From assembly GCA_963763485.1 (NCBI GenBank), contig CAVXOW010000009.1:124001-188000 (forward strand): a stretch of 64,000 nt of DNA, read 5' to 3'. The notes beneath the pieces were generated by a model. It saw nothing but the letters and a program-made list of their open reading frames with translations, was not told where the DNA came from and ran no database searches. Of the stretch, positions 9,911 through 21,183 are shown piece after piece. A program made the translations under genes and the position numbers. The stretch comes from CAWCKS01 sp963763485. GTDB lineage: Bacteria > Pseudomonadota > Alphaproteobacteria > Rhizobiales > Xanthobacteraceae. Every line of letters begins with the position of its first letter. Within the stretch, counting starts at the first letter, position 1.

Positions 9911-10915
9911 TTGACACCGCTCCTACAGGTTACGGATTTGCACACCGAGTTCCGGACCGGCGCAGGAGTCGTGCGCGCGGTTGACGGGATCTCTTACGCC
10001 GTCGAACAGGGCGAGACGGTTGCGATCGTCGGCGAGAGCGGATCAGGCAAGTCCGTCGGGGCGCTGTCGATTCTGCGCCTGATCCCGAATCCGCCCGGGC
10101 AGATCACACGCGGCGAAGTTCTGTTCGCCGGCCGCGACCTGATGCAGCTCTCGGACGCGCAAATGCGCGAGGTGCGGGGCGCCGACATCGGCATGATCTT
10201 CCAGGAGCCGATGACATCACTGAATCCCGTTCTCACCATCGGGCGGCAGATCACCGAGACGCTCGAGCAGCACCTTGGAGCCGATCCCGCATCGGCGCAT
10301 GCGCGCGCCATCGAGCTGCTCGGCCTGGTCGGCATCGCCGATCCGGCCCGCCGCCTCAAGCAGTATCCGCATCAGCTCTCGGGCGGCATGCGCCAGCGCG
10401 TCATGATCGCGATCGCGATTGCCTGTGATCCCAAGCTCATCATTGCCGACGAGCCGACGACCGCGCTCGACGTGACCATCCAGGCACAGATCCTGGAGCT
10501 GTTGAGCGGACTGACGCGCCGCCTCAACGTGGCGCTCATCATCATCACGCACAATCTCGGCGTGGTTGCGCGCTATGCCAAAAGGGTCAACGTGATGTAT
10601 GCCGGGCGTATCGTCGAGAGCGGCCCTGCAGCGGCGATCTACCAGAACCCGCGCCACCCTTACACGATGGCGTTGCTGCGGTCGGTGCCGCGGCTCGATC
10701 GGCCGCGCCAGGCGCGCCTCGACCCGGTGAGCGGCCAGCCTCCCGACCTCATGCACCTCGACCAGGGCTGCGCGTTCCGCCCGCGTTGCCGCTTTGCGGT
10801 GGACGCGTGCGCGCAGGCGCGACCGCCACTCGCGGCGGTCGGGCCGGCCGGTCACTTCGCGGCCTGCCTGCGCGGCGAGGAGATCGCAGCTGCCGCGGCG
10901 GGAGCGGCCGCATGA
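9911..10915 (+). CDS. Peptide-type ABC transporter ATP-binding protein (DppD/OppD-like)
   Basis: 334-residue ABC ATPase energising import of di-/oligopeptides or similar solutes. Walker A GESGSGKS, signature LSGGMRQRV, Walker B LIIADEPTTALD and the H-loop ITHNLG are all present. The C-terminal oligopeptide-ATPase extension contains CAFRPRCRFAVDAC. The start is TTG at 9911, preceded by CAGGAGGG at good spacing. It overlaps the next gene by four bases (ATGA), so the two ATPases are translationally coupled. It is the first gene of a five-gene transporter operon. Confidence 0.93.
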   Translation: MTPLLQVTDLHTEFRTGAGVVRAVDGISYAVEQGETVAIVGESGSGKSVGALSILRLIPNPPGQITRGEVLFAGRDLMQLSDAQMREVRGADIGMIFQEPMTSLNPVLTIGRQITETLEQHLGADPASAHARAIELLGLVGIADPARRLKQYPHQLSGGMRQRVMIAIAIACDPKLIIADEPTTALDVTIQAQILELLSGLTRRLNVALIIITHNLGVVARYAKRVNVMYAGRIVESGPAAAIYQNPRHPYTMALLRSVPRLDRPRQARLDPVSGQPPDLMHLDQGCAFRPRCRFAVDACAQARPPLAAVGPAGHFAACLRGEEIAAAAAGAAA

Positions 10916-11910
10916 CGGCGCCCGCAACCCATGCTCCAGCACTTCTCGAGGTGAGGGGACTGCAGAAACACTTCCCGGTGACCGAGGGCATTCTCGCGCG
11001 GCGCGTGATCGGCGAGGTGCGGGCGGTCGACGGCGTCGACTTCACGCTTCGCCGTGGCGAGACGCTGGGGCTCGTGGGCGAGAGCGGTTGCGGCAAGACG
11101 ACGACCGGCCGGTGCATCCTGGCGCTCGAAAGACCGACCGCCGGCGAGATCCTCTATGACGGCGTCGACCTCATCAAGCTCAACCACGAGCAGCTACGCC
11201 CACTGCGGCGCCGCATCCAGGTCATCTTCCAGGATCCCTACTCTTCGCTCAATCCGCGCATGAAGGTCGGCGATATCATCGCCGAGCCGATAAAGGTGCA
11301 CGCCATCGAGCCGGATGCGGCGCGTCGTGCGGCGCGGGTGCGCGAGCTGCTCGCGATCTGCGGCCTCAATCCGAATTTTGCCGGTCGCTACCCGCACGAG
11401 ATGTCGGGCGGCCAGCGCCAGCGCGTCGGCATCGCGCGCGCGCTCGCGCTCAATCCGGAATTCATCATCTGCGATGAAGCCGTGTCCGCCCTCGACGTCT
11501 CGATCCAGGCGCAGATCGTCAATCTGCTGGAAGATCTGCGCGAGCGTTTCGGCCTCACCTACCTGTTCATCGCGCACGACCTTTCGGTAGTGCGGCATCT
11601 CAGCCAGCGTGTCGCCGTGATGTATCTCGGCCGTATCGTCGAGCTCGCCGATTGCGACGAGCTGTTCGACAATCCGCTCCATCCCTACACGCGAGCACTC
11701 CTCGACTCGGTCCCGGCGCCGGATCCGGGCGTGGAGGCCGGCCGCAAGTTCCGACCCGTAAAAGGGGAGGTGCCGAGCCCGATCAACCCGCCGCGAGGCT
11801 GCGCGTTTCATCCGCGTTGCCCGGTCGCGGTCGAAAGCTGCAGCCAGGTTCGTCCGGAGCTGCGCGAGGTGCGACCCGGCCACTGGGTGGCCTGCAGTGA
11901 GGTGCGTTAG
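10912..11910 (+). CDS. Peptide-type ABC transporter ATP-binding protein (DppF/OppF-like)
   Basis: 332-residue second ATPase of the transporter. Walker A GESGCGKTT, signature MSGGQRQRVGIARAL and H-loop FIAHDLS are intact. The Walker B segment reads IICDEAVSALD, with alanine where most homologues have proline, which should not abolish ATP hydrolysis. The C-terminal CAFHPRCPVAVESC extension is present. The ATG at 10912 overlaps the stop of the first ATPase; this start is preferred over upstream GTG/ATG codons lying inside the preceding gene. Confidence 0.93.
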   Translation: MTAPATHAPALLEVRGLQKHFPVTEGILARRVIGEVRAVDGVDFTLRRGETLGLVGESGCGKTTTGRCILALERPTAGEILYDGVDLIKLNHEQLRPLRRRIQVIFQDPYSSLNPRMKVGDIIAEPIKVHAIEPDAARRAARVRELLAICGLNPNFAGRYPHEMSGGQRQRVGIARALALNPEFIICDEAVSALDVSIQAQIVNLLEDLRERFGLTYLFIAHDLSVVRHLSQRVAVMYLGRIVELADCDELFDNPLHPYTRALLDSVPAPDPGVEAGRKFRPVKGEVPSPINPPRGCAFHPRCPVAVESCSQVRPELREVRPGHWVACSEVR

Positions 11911-11990
11911 ATTTCGATGAGGTGGGCGTTTCCGCGCCGCTGCGTGCGGCATCGGAAAATGATCCGGACCAACAACAACGGAGGGTGGCA

Positions 11991-13603
11991 ATGATGAAGA
12001 CATCAGGATTGGCGGCGGCCGGTCTCGGGGCGGCGCTTTGTCTCGTTGCCACAGCCGGCCCTGGGTGGGCCGCCGACACCCCGAAACGTGGCGGGACGTT
12101 GACGTACATGATCCCGGCGGACGCGCCGCCGAGCTTCGACGGCCACCGCGAAAACACGTTTGCGACCATGCACGCGGCGGCGCCGTTCTACAGTGTGCTG
12201 GTCCGCGTCAATCCCGACAATCCGTCCTCGACCACCGACTTCGTCTGCGATCTGTGCACCGCGATGCCGACGCCGACCGATGATGGCAAGACGTATACGT
12301 TCAAGATCCGCGAGGGCGTGAAATTCCACGACGGCACGCCGCTCACCGCCGCCGACATCGCGGCGAGCTGGCAGGCCATCATCCACCCGCCGGAGGGCAC
12401 CTCGAGCGCGCGCGAAAGCCTTTACATCATGGTCGACAAGGTCGAGGCGCCCGATCCGACCACCGTGGTTTTCCGCCTGAAATTCGCCACCGGCGCGTTT
12501 ATGCCGGCGCTCGCCGATCCCTTCACCTGGATCTACGAGAAGGCCATCCTCGACAAGGATCCACGCTGGTACGAGAAGAACATCATGGGCTCCGGCCCGT
12601 TCAAGCCGGCCGGCTACGAGATTGGTCAGTCGATCAAGGGCGTGCGCAATCCGGACTACTATCACGCCGGGCAGCCCTATCTCGACGGCTTCACTGCGAT
12701 CTTTGCGCCGAAGGAGGCGGTCCGCGTCGATGCCATCCGGGGCGACCGCGCCGCCGGAGAGTTCCGCGGCCTGCCGCCCGCTGCGCGCGATCAACTCCAG
12801 CAGGCCTTGGGCGACAAGATCGTCATGCAGACCAGTGACTGGAACTGCGGCAACGTGATCACGCCAAATCACAAGAAGAAGCCGTTCGACGACGTAGAGT
12901 TCGGCAGGCGCTTGCGCTCGCGGTCGACCAGTGGCACGGAGCGCCGGCGCTCTCCAGGATCGCTGACGTGAAGACGGTCGGCGGTGTCGTGTTCCCGGGC
13001 TCGCCGCTCGCTGCGACCAAGGCCGAGCTCGAGACGCTGCCCGGATTCTGGCCCGACATCGAAAAATCGCGCGCCGAGGCGAAGCGTCTCCTGAAGGAGG
13101 CGGGAGCCGAGGGGCTGACGTTCGAGCTGCTGAACCGCAACGTCGACCAGCCCTACAAGTTCGTTGGCACGTGGTTGATCGACGAATGGAGCAAGATCGG
13201 GCTGCACGCGACCCAGCGCGTGGTGCCGACCGGCCCGTGGTACGAGGCCATGCGAAGCGAGAATTTCGACGTCGTCGTCGAGGCCAACTGCAACAGCGTG
13301 GTGAACCCGCTGCTCGACGTCCAGAAATACCTGCCGCGCTCGGTGTTCACCGAGAACTACGGGAACTTCGACGATCAAGCAGAGATCGATCTATACCAGA
13401 AGATGCTGCACGAGACCGACGATGCGAAGCAGCGCGCGCTGATGCGCGCGTTCGAGAAGCAAGTGCTCGATACGCAGGCGCACGCGATGGTGGTAACCTA
13501 CTGGAACCGGATCATTCCGCTGCGTTCCTATGTAAGGGGATGGAAGATCGGCCCGAGCCATTACGTCAATCAGGATCTGGCCAATGTTTGGCTCGATCAG
13601 TAG
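11991..13603 (+). CDS. Peptide ABC transporter substrate-binding protein (frameshifted near 12900)
   Basis: Periplasmic family-5 solute-binding protein, about 537 residues when joined. An N-terminal signal peptide (GLAAAGLGAALCLVATAGPG, ending near WAA) is followed by KRGGTLTYM and by FKIREGVKFHDGTPLTAADI, the family-5 signature. The frame changes by one base after FDDVEF near 12900 and resumes as RQALALAVD, the usual next motif; one missing C restores it. The start is ATG 11991 with GGAGGG 5 bases upstream. It sits between the ATPase and permease genes, as expected for an Opp/Dpp operon. The ligand is unknown. Confidence 0.9.
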
Positions 13604-13658
13604 GCCCGTTCGCATTCGCTGACGGGCCCGCCGGCGCGACCAGGATCGGACGCACAGG

Positions 13659-14630
13659 ATGTACCGATATATCGTGAACCGGGTGCTGCTCGCGATCCCG
13701 ACGCTGCTCGGGGCGGCAGTGCTCGTGTTCGTGCTGATGCGCCTGATCCCCGGCGATATCTGCATGGTTCGGCTCGGCTCCGGTGGCGCGAGCGCCGGTC
13801 CGAGCGCGGTTGCGGCCTGTCACGCTGAGCTCGGGCTCGATCGCTCGGTGCTGCTCCAGTTCTTTGACTTCGCCTGGGGCTTCTTCCGCCTCGACTTCGG
13901 AACCTCGATGTGGTCGGGCAAGCCGGTTGCCGAGGAGATCGCGGCGCGCCTGCCGATCTCGCTGGAGATCGCCGTGATCGGGAGCGTGCTTGCTGTCCTG
14001 ATCGCGATCCCGCTCGGCACCATCTCGGCACTGTGGCAGAACAGCTGGATCGACCATGTGGTGCGCACGGTCGCCATCGCGGGAATCGCAACCCCGTCGT
14101 TCTGGCTCGGGATCGTCTCCATCCTCGTCGTTCTCGACGTCTCGCATGCGCTGTTCGGCGCCGCGTGGATGCCGCCGATCGACTATGTGCCGTTCTGGAA
14201 GGACCCGCTGCGCAACCTGTCGATGGTGATCCTGCCCGCGCTCACCGTCGGCTACCGTTACTCCGCGGTTACCATGCGCATGACGCGCTCGGCGATGCTC
14301 GAGGTCGTGCGCGAGGACTATATCCGGACCGCGCGCGCGAAGGGCCTCGTCGAACACCTGATCATCAACCGGCACGCGCTCAAGAACGCGCTGCTGCCGG
14401 TCGTCACCCTGATCGGCATCGAGTTCGCGTTCCTGATCGGCGGGCTCGTGGTGACCGAGCAGGTGTTCAACCTCAACGGTGTCGGCCGCCTGTTCGTACT
14501 GGCGGTCCAGAACCAGGATTACACGCTGACGCAGGCCCTCGTCATGCTCACGGTCACGGTCTTCGTGTTCGTCAATCTCGTCGTCGATCTGCTCTATGCG
14601 TGGCTCGATCCGCGCATCCGCTACGCCTAA
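13659..14630 (+). CDS. ABC transporter permease (DppB/OppB-like)
   Basis: 323-residue inner-membrane permease with an N-terminal membrane helix (VLLAIPTLLGAAVLVFVLMR) and about six helices in all. The cytoplasmic EAA loop reads EDYIRTARAKGLVEHLIINR, which contacts the ATPases. The typical insertion RLIPGDICMVRLG after helix 1 matches the DppB family. It pairs with the downstream DppC-like gene, 17 bases away. This is one of the better conserved genes of the operon and is undamaged. Confidence 0.93.
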   Translation: MYRYIVNRVLLAIPTLLGAAVLVFVLMRLIPGDICMVRLGSGGASAGPSAVAACHAELGLDRSVLLQFFDFAWGFFRLDFGTSMWSGKPVAEEIAARLPISLEIAVIGSVLAVLIAIPLGTISALWQNSWIDHVVRTVAIAGIATPSFWLGIVSILVVLDVSHALFGAAWMPPIDYVPFWKDPLRNLSMVILPALTVGYRYSAVTMRMTRSAMLEVVREDYIRTARAKGLVEHLIINRHALKNALLPVVTLIGIEFAFLIGGLVVTEQVFNLNGVGRLFVLAVQNQDYTLTQALVMLTVTVFVFVNLVVDLLYAWLDPRIRYA

Positions 14631-14647
14631 GAGTGAGGACTCGCGCC

Positions 14648-15553
14648 ATGGTCGATCTCACGCCAACCTATGGTGCCGCCGTCGACGCCACCGCGACGGA
14701 GAGCCCGCGCCGCCTGCGCGAGACCATGATGCGCTTTTGCGGGCGCCAGCCGCTCGGCACCGTCGGCCTCGTGCTGGTGCTGGTGATGGCGGTCGCCGGC
14801 CTGTCGGCCGAGTGGATCGCGCCCTACAATCCCACGGCGAACGATTTCGCGGTCATGACCGAACCACCCAGCTGGGCCCACCTGATGGGCACCGACCAGT
14901 TTGGCCGTGACCTGTTCTCCCGCATCGTGTTCGGCGCGCGCACCGCCCTGATCGTGGGATTCTCGTGCGCAATCGTCGGGGGAGTCGCCGGCCTGCTGCT
15001 TGGCGTGGCAAGTGCGTATTTCGGCGGCCGTCTCGACCTTGTCCTGCAACGCGTGATGGACGTGGTGATGGCCTTCCCGCTGATCATCATGGCGCTCGCC
15101 GTCATCGCCATCGCCGGCAGCGGCGTCACCAGCGTGATCGTGGCGATCACGATCCCGCTCATCCCCCGCTGCGCGCGGGTCGTACGCGCGAGCGCGCTTG
15201 CGATCCGCGAGATCCCTTATGTCGATGCTGCGCGCGCCTGCGGCTTCGGCCACACGCGCATCATACTTCGTCACATGGTGCCGAACGTGATGGCGCCGTT
15301 TTTGATCATGCTGACCGCCTTCGTCGGCCAGGCGATCCTGGCGGAGGCGTCGCTGTCCTATCTCGGGCTCGGCGTGCAGGAGCCGACGGCGGCATGGGGC
15401 CTGATCTTGCAGGGGGGCGCCGAGGAATACGCCTCGACTGCGCCATGGATCGCGATCTTTCCGGGTGTTGCGATCGCGCTCACCGTTCTCGGCTTCAGCC
15501 TGTTCGGCGACGCCCTCCGCGATGCCCTGGATCCCAAGATGCGCGATCGCTGA
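14648..15553 (+). CDS. ABC transporter permease (DppC/OppC-like)
   Basis: 301-residue permease. The N-terminal segment (LGTVGLVLVLVMAVAGLSAE), the family motif LMGTDQFGRDLFSRIVFGAR and the EAA loop (IPYVDAARACGFGHTRIILR) identify it. The ATG at 14648 is preceded by GTGAGGA; the frame is open far upstream, but that part lies inside the preceding permease gene. It is the last gene of the transporter operon; the next gene is on the opposite strand. Confidence 0.93.
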   Translation: MVDLTPTYGAAVDATATESPRRLRETMMRFCGRQPLGTVGLVLVLVMAVAGLSAEWIAPYNPTANDFAVMTEPPSWAHLMGTDQFGRDLFSRIVFGARTALIVGFSCAIVGGVAGLLLGVASAYFGGRLDLVLQRVMDVVMAFPLIIMALAVIAIAGSGVTSVIVAITIPLIPRCARVVRASALAIREIPYVDAARACGFGHTRIILRHMVPNVMAPFLIMLTAFVGQAILAEASLSYLGLGVQEPTAAWGLILQGGAEEYASTAPWIAIFPGVAIALTVLGFSLFGDALRDALDPKMRDR

Positions 15554-15838
15554 TCCGCAAAGTCGAAGATATAGAAGTTTCCGCAAACCGGCGCGCGCGA
15601 CCCGTTGCCCTGACGTCCGCAGCGCTCTTGATGGCCTGTCGAGCGGACTCGCGCCTGACGCAGCCGAACGAATGGAGGGACGACCCAAACGGACCTATCG
15701 ACCTACCGATAGCGAGCGCCGATGTCTGAAATTGGCCATAACGGACCAAAACCGATGTCCGCTTTTCTGCTGCTCCTAGTGGCTAAGCAGACGTCGGTCG
15801 GATCAACCAAGCCAGCCAGACAATCCGCTTAGAAACAA
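15554..15838. other. Intergenic between convergent genes
   Basis: About 285 bases between the transporter operon and the terminator of the giant coiled-coil gene. No gene or clear repeat is recognised. Confidence 0.5.
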
Positions 15839-15869
15839 AAACCGGCGGGCTGTTGCGGCCCGCCGGTTT
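15839..15869 (-). terminator. Strong GC hairpin after the giant coiled-coil gene
   Basis: A 12-bp perfect stem (15839-15850 with 15858-15869, arms AACCGGCGGGC type) with a 7-base loop. On the minus strand it is followed by TTTTGTTT; the plus side also has TTTGTCTTTT, so it could act in both directions. Confidence 0.8.
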
Positions 15870-15913
15870 GTCTTTTGTGATTGTGTCGCCTGTCTTCTTG
15901 TTTGACTGCCTTC

Positions 15914-18900
15914 TTATCCGATGCGTCCCGAGGCGTGCGCCAGCAGGGTGTAGACCAGCCCCGTTTCCGAGGTCAGGTAGTTGCGCAGCGCGCTGGGATC
16001 GCGGTCGTTGCGCGCGACGTCGTCGAGGAAACGCTCGAACTCGACGATGTAGCGGTCGACCGTCTGCTTGAAGGTACGCTCGGCGCGATACTTGCGATTG
16101 ATCTCGTCGAACGTCTTCTGTCCCGCCGCCGTATAGAGGCGCTTGGTGAAGGCCTTGCGCTCGCCGCGCTGGTAGCGGTCCCACATGTCGGATGCCATGT
16201 CGCGGTCGAGCAGGCGGGCGATGTCGGAGGCGAGCAACTCCAGCGGATTGTTGCTGGCGCCGCTCGGCCGGGCCGGGGCCGGGGCCTGGGCCTGCGAGCG
16301 CTGGCGCTGCGTGTCGCCGCTGTCGTCATCGGCGCGGCTCAACAGGTCCGATAGCCAGCCATCGCGGCTCGAGTCCGGCGCAACCGGGCTCATCGGCGGC
16401 GCCTCGGTGCGGCGCGGCGGGGCGACGGGCGGGGCGCCGAGGTCGGGCGGCGGCAGGGTCGAGGCACTGCCGGCCGGGCGCGGCACGGCGCGGCTGCCTC
16501 CTGACATCGCCGGCTCCACTTCGCGCTCGACCGCGCGCGGCGCCGACGTCACGTCGAGGCCGCGGCCGTGGCGCGCGACGATGCGGTTCAGCTCGGCGAG
16601 CGCCTCGATCTGGTCGACGATCACCTTGCGCATCTGTGCAGTGCTATCGGCGGCCTCCTGCGGCATCTCGAGCACGCCGCGGCGGAGCTCGGCGCGGGTG
16701 GCTTCCAGCTCGCGCTGCATTTCGCTCGCCATCTGCCGCATGTCCTGCACGATCGAGGCAAACCGCTCGGCGCCCTGGCTCAGCATCGCGTCGGCTTCCT
16801 GGGTGCCTTGCTGGTAGATCTCGTGCATCGCCTCCGAGGTGAGGCGGCGCTCTTCCTCGGCAGCGCTGCGTACCGCCTCGAACTGCTGGCTGATCGCGCT
16901 GGTGCCGTTGCTCGCGGTGTCGGCGACGACTCGCGCGATTTCTCTCGCGCGCCCCTCGGCGGCCTGCATCAATTCCTCGAGCAGGGTGTTGAAGCGCGAC
17001 AGCCGCTGATCGAGGTCGGCGGTGCGCAGGTCGAGGGTCGTGACCAGGCTGTCGAGCATGGTCTTCTTGTCGGCGACCGTCTCGTTGGTCTTGGTGTTGC
17101 TCTCGTCGATCATGCGCGCCGCTTCGGTCAGCATCTTGCCGTGCTGGTCGAACTGCGTGGCGAGGTCGCCGAGGTCGGCCAAAGCCCTTTTGGTCGTCGT
17201 GTTGAACGTCGTGATCTGCTCGTCGACCAGCCTCGTGGTGGCACCGGTACGCGACGACACGTCGTTCAGGGTCGAGACGAACTCGGCGACGCGGCCGACC
17301 AGCGCCTGCTCCAGCGACGACAGGTTGGCGTGCGCCCCGGTCAGCACCTCCTGCAGGAGGATGTTGCCTTCGCGCAGCCGCTCGAACAGTGCGACGGTGT
17401 CGGTGCGGAGCAGCTTCGAGGTCTCCTGCATCTCGTTGACGGCGGCAACCGAGACCTGGCGCGACTGCTCGATGGCGCCGCGGGTCGACACCTCGATGTC
17501 CTTCAGGGACTTGTTGACCGCGCCGGCGGCGATTTCGCCCGCCGTATTGATCATGCGTGCGAGGTCGTTGGAGTTGCTCATCATCGCCTGGGTGAAGGCG
17601 AAGCCCTTGCCCTCGATCGAGCGCACCGCTTCGTCGGTGGCGCGGCCGATGTCGACGATCAGCTGGTCGCTCTTGCTGCCGACCGCCTGCACCAGCGGCG
17701 CACGCTTGTCGTCGAGCATTTGCGTGAGCTGCTCTGTCCGCTCGCGGATCACGGCGGCGACTTCGTCGGCCTTGCCGGTCAGCGCCGTGCCGAGCGTGCT
17801 CGCCGACAGCGAGACATTGCGTTCGGCGCCTTCGATCGCGGTCTTCAGCGCGGCAGCGACTTCGTTCGAGGTCGCGGCAAACGCGCTCCGCGAGGATTGC
17901 GCACTGGCCTGCAACGTCTCGGCCGAGCCCGCGGCGGATGCGGCGACAGAGCGTTCGATTTCGCTCGCCATCAGCTTCAGCTGGCTGCCTGCCGTGGTCG
18001 TGCTGGCGACGAACGCATTGCTGGCATCCGCCACCGTCGACTTCAGCTGGTCGGCGGTTGTGAGGGCGACCGTGGTGAGCGTACGCTCGATTTCGCTGGA
18101 GGCCGACTTCAGCTGCAGTGCGACCGCATCGGACGCGCCGGCGAGCGATGTCTTGGCGTCGATCGCGGTGGCGCGGATCGAGTCGCTCGTGGTCACGCCG
18201 AGGTCGCGACGATGCGCTCGGCCTCGGCCGAAGCCGTACGCAGCTGCGTGGTGATGCCCTCGGAGGTCTTCAGCATGACTGTCTGGGCGTCGTTCGAACT
18301 CGCCTTGATGGCGTCAGCCGTGTTGGCGGCAACGGTCGCGACCGCGTGCTGGATCTCGTGGGACGCGGTGATCAGCGCCTTCTGCGAGTCGGTTGCGGTC
18401 GCCTTGAGTTGCGCCACCACGTTGTCGGCCGCGGTGATCAATTGGGTCTGCAACTCGTTGATGCCGGTCTTGATCTGGTCGGCGGTGCTGGTCGCCACCG
18501 TTGCGATCGCATGCTGCAACTCGTAGGTCAAAGTCTTGAGCTGGGCGACGACGTTGTCGGTCGCCGTGGTCAGCGAGGTGGTAGCGTCGCGCGCGCTGCT
18601 CTGGATGCGGTCCGCGGTCGCGTCGGAGACGGAGCCGAGCGCCGTTTCCACCTCGGTTGCGGCGGTGCGCACGTTGACAGCGACGCCTTCCGACGCCGCG
18701 ATCAGCGCCATCTGCGCGTCGTGCGCATTGTTGCGGATCGCTTCGGTCGTGGTCGCCGACAGTGTGGTCAGCGACCGCTCGACGTCCGTCGAGGCGTTGC
18801 GGAGCTGGGTGGTGACATCGCTGGCGACATTGGCGAGCGCCTCCTGGGCGCTGCGCGAGCCGGTCTGGATCGCTTCCGACGTGTTGGCGACGAGGTTGGT

Positions 18901-21183
18901 CAGGTTGCGCTCGGCATCGTCGGTGCGCGCCTTGATCGCCTGCGACAGCTCGTCGGCGCGCGCCACCAGGATGTCGCTGGCGTGCCGGCCCGAGGTCTCG
19001 ATCCGGTTGGTGACGATCTCGACGCGGGTGCCGAGCAGGTCCTCGAGCTGCCCGACGCGGGTCTCGATGTCCTTGCCGACCGCGCCGGCGGCGCGCTCGA
19101 TGCTGTCATGGATGTTGGCGAACCGCGCCGCCACGGACTCGCCAAGATAGGTGCCGCGTCCTTCGATGGTCTCGGTGATCTTGGCAATGCGGTTGTCGAT
19201 GGTCTCGGCCACGCTTGCGATGCGCTCGTCCAGCGCGGTGACCGCCTCGATATGGCCGTCCTTCAGGGAGTTCGAGAAGCTCGACAGGCGTTGCTGGATG
19301 TCGTCGTTGACCGTGCGCGCACGGTTGTCGAAGGTCTCGTGGAACGACTTGAGATTTCCTTCGATCGTGCTGTCGATGCCCCTGACGCGCAGGTCGAGGT
19401 CGGACTGGAACTGGTTCAGCCGCTGGTCGATCTGCGCGGTCACCGTCGCGCCCGACGTGGACACGCGGTCGTCGAAGTTGTCGACGTAGTTCTTCAGCGT
19501 ATCCGAGATGTCCTCGGTGCGCAGGCCGAGGCGATCGACGATCTCGCCGCCGAACGTCTTCACGGTGCGGTCGAATTCGGCGACGTGACGCGTGATCAGC
19601 GCGCCCAGCGTGCCGCTGTCGCGCGAGAACTTTTCGGCGAGCTCGGCGCCCTGGTTGCGCATCAGCTCCTCGAAGGCGCCGATCTGCGTGCTCAGGGTGT
19701 CGTGCGCGGTCTCGGTCTCGCTGACCACCTTGGCGACCAGCGTGTTGACGGTGACATCGAGCGCTTCGCTCGCCTTGTCGCCCGAAGACAGCATCCGCTC
19801 GGCGAGCTGGTTGCCGGCTTCGTCGATGCGTGTCGAGATGTCGGTCGAGCGCAGGTCGAGTTCGAGGATCAGCGAGTCGCCGGTGGTCTTCAGCGCGTCG
19901 TGCACCTGCTCGACGCGGGTGGTGATGCCGTCGACGATGGAGTCGGCGCGCTTCTGGAACTCGCCAGTGATGCGCTCCAGCCGCTCGTCCATCATGTCGT
20001 GGATGCGGTCGGTCAGGTCGACGAAGTCGTCGTGGACGTGGCCGGTCTTGAAGTTGAGGCTCGCGGTCAGCCGTTCGCTCGCTTCCATCACGGCGCGCGT
20101 GGTCTCGGCGCTGGCCTCCTCGAAGCGGTCGAGCAGGTCGCCGCCGCGCTCGCCGAGCGCAAGAATCATGCTGTCGCCGGCATTGCCGAGCGCGCGCGAG
20201 ATGTGATCGCCGCGTTCCTGCAGGCCCGTGGTGATGCTCTTCGCCACCTCATCGACACGCGAGGCGATGGCGTCGCTGATCACGGCGATGTCTTGGCGGA
20301 GATCGATCTGCACGCCGGAGATCGCGTTGCGCACCTGCTCGGCCTGGCCGACCAGGTTGTCGCGCTGCACGGCGATGTCCTGCAGCAGCGAGCGGATGCG
20401 CACTTCGTTGTCGCTGTAGGCGCGCTCGAGCGCGGCCACTTCGTTCGACACCAGCAATTCAAGCTCGCCGGCGCGCGCGATTGCACGCTCGACGCCGTCG
20501 CCCATCGCGGCGACCTCGCGGCGGATCGCCTGTCCCACGGTGACCATGGAATCGCGGATCGAGCCTTCGGGCTCGGAGAAGCGGAGCGCGACCTGCGCCA
20601 TCGACTGCGCGATCATGCGCAATTCCTGGCCGCGCCAGGCAATGCTCGCAAGGAAATAGAACAGCAGCACGGGCACGAAGAACAGCGCGGCAAGGCCGGC
20701 GATCGCCAGCACGCCGCCGCCGCCTTGCGCGGTGATCTCGCGCAGCGAAGGCAGGAAGGCGAAGGTCATGATGCCGATCGCGGCAAACCAGATGCCGGCG
20801 AAGATGGTCGCCATCAGGTAGGTGTTGCGGCCGGGGCGGCCCTTCTGGATCGCCTGCAGCAATTGGCCGATCGTCTCGCGATCATCGTTGGCGGCACGGC
20901 GGTTGAAGCTCGGTTCGTCGTCGTGAATCGGCGAAATGCGCTCGCTCGCAGTGCGCGCAGTTGGCGAGTAGTCGTCGTCGAGTGAGGGCAGGTTGCGTTC
21001 CAGCGGCGGCATCGGGCGCTCGTCGGCCTGCAGCGGCGGCGGTTCGGTGCGGCCGGTGTCAGGGTCGATCCTGCCCATCCGGTCGATCTGGCCGGACGGC
21101 ACGTCGGCGATGTTCAAAGCTTCCTGGATGGCTGAAAGTGCGACTTCCGTCGGGTCTTTCACTTTCCTTGGGTTGTTCGCCAT
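15914..21183 (-). CDS. Giant membrane-anchored coiled-coil protein, TipN-like layout (frameshift near 18195)
   Basis: About 1,756 residues when joined. The first roughly 115 residues are acidic and proline-rich. Two membrane helices follow (YLMATIFAGIWFAAIGIMTF and AIAGLAALFFVPVLLFYFLA), then more than 1,200 residues of Ala/Thr/Glu-rich helix, a proline-rich linker and a compact C-terminal domain. Between about 17,860 and 18,950 the helix is built of 44-residue repeats (4 x 11). The frame breaks at 18193-18196 (GTGA overlap), but the 44-residue phase continues exactly across the break, so this is one gene with a one-base lesion. Two N-terminal helices plus a huge coiled coil recalls Caulobacter TipN, a cell-pole/division landmark; function here is inference. 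The start is ATG 21183 (MANNPRKVKDP). Confidence 0.8.

Noticed and set aside
18193..18196. Two separate coupled genes (GTGA overlap) for the giant coiled coil
   Set aside because: The 44-residue repeat phase continues exactly across the junction, which favours one gene with a one-base lesion.
16568..18526. A second long plus-strand frame (about 650 codons) over the same gene
   Set aside because: Same reason: an antisense shadow with low-complexity translation and no start signals.
18118..20985. A 955-codon open frame on the plus strand opposite the giant coiled-coil gene
   Set aside because: It is the antisense reflection of a repetitive GC-rich gene. Its translation is Arg/Asp/Val-rich with no family motif, and the minus strand carries membrane helices and exact repeats.
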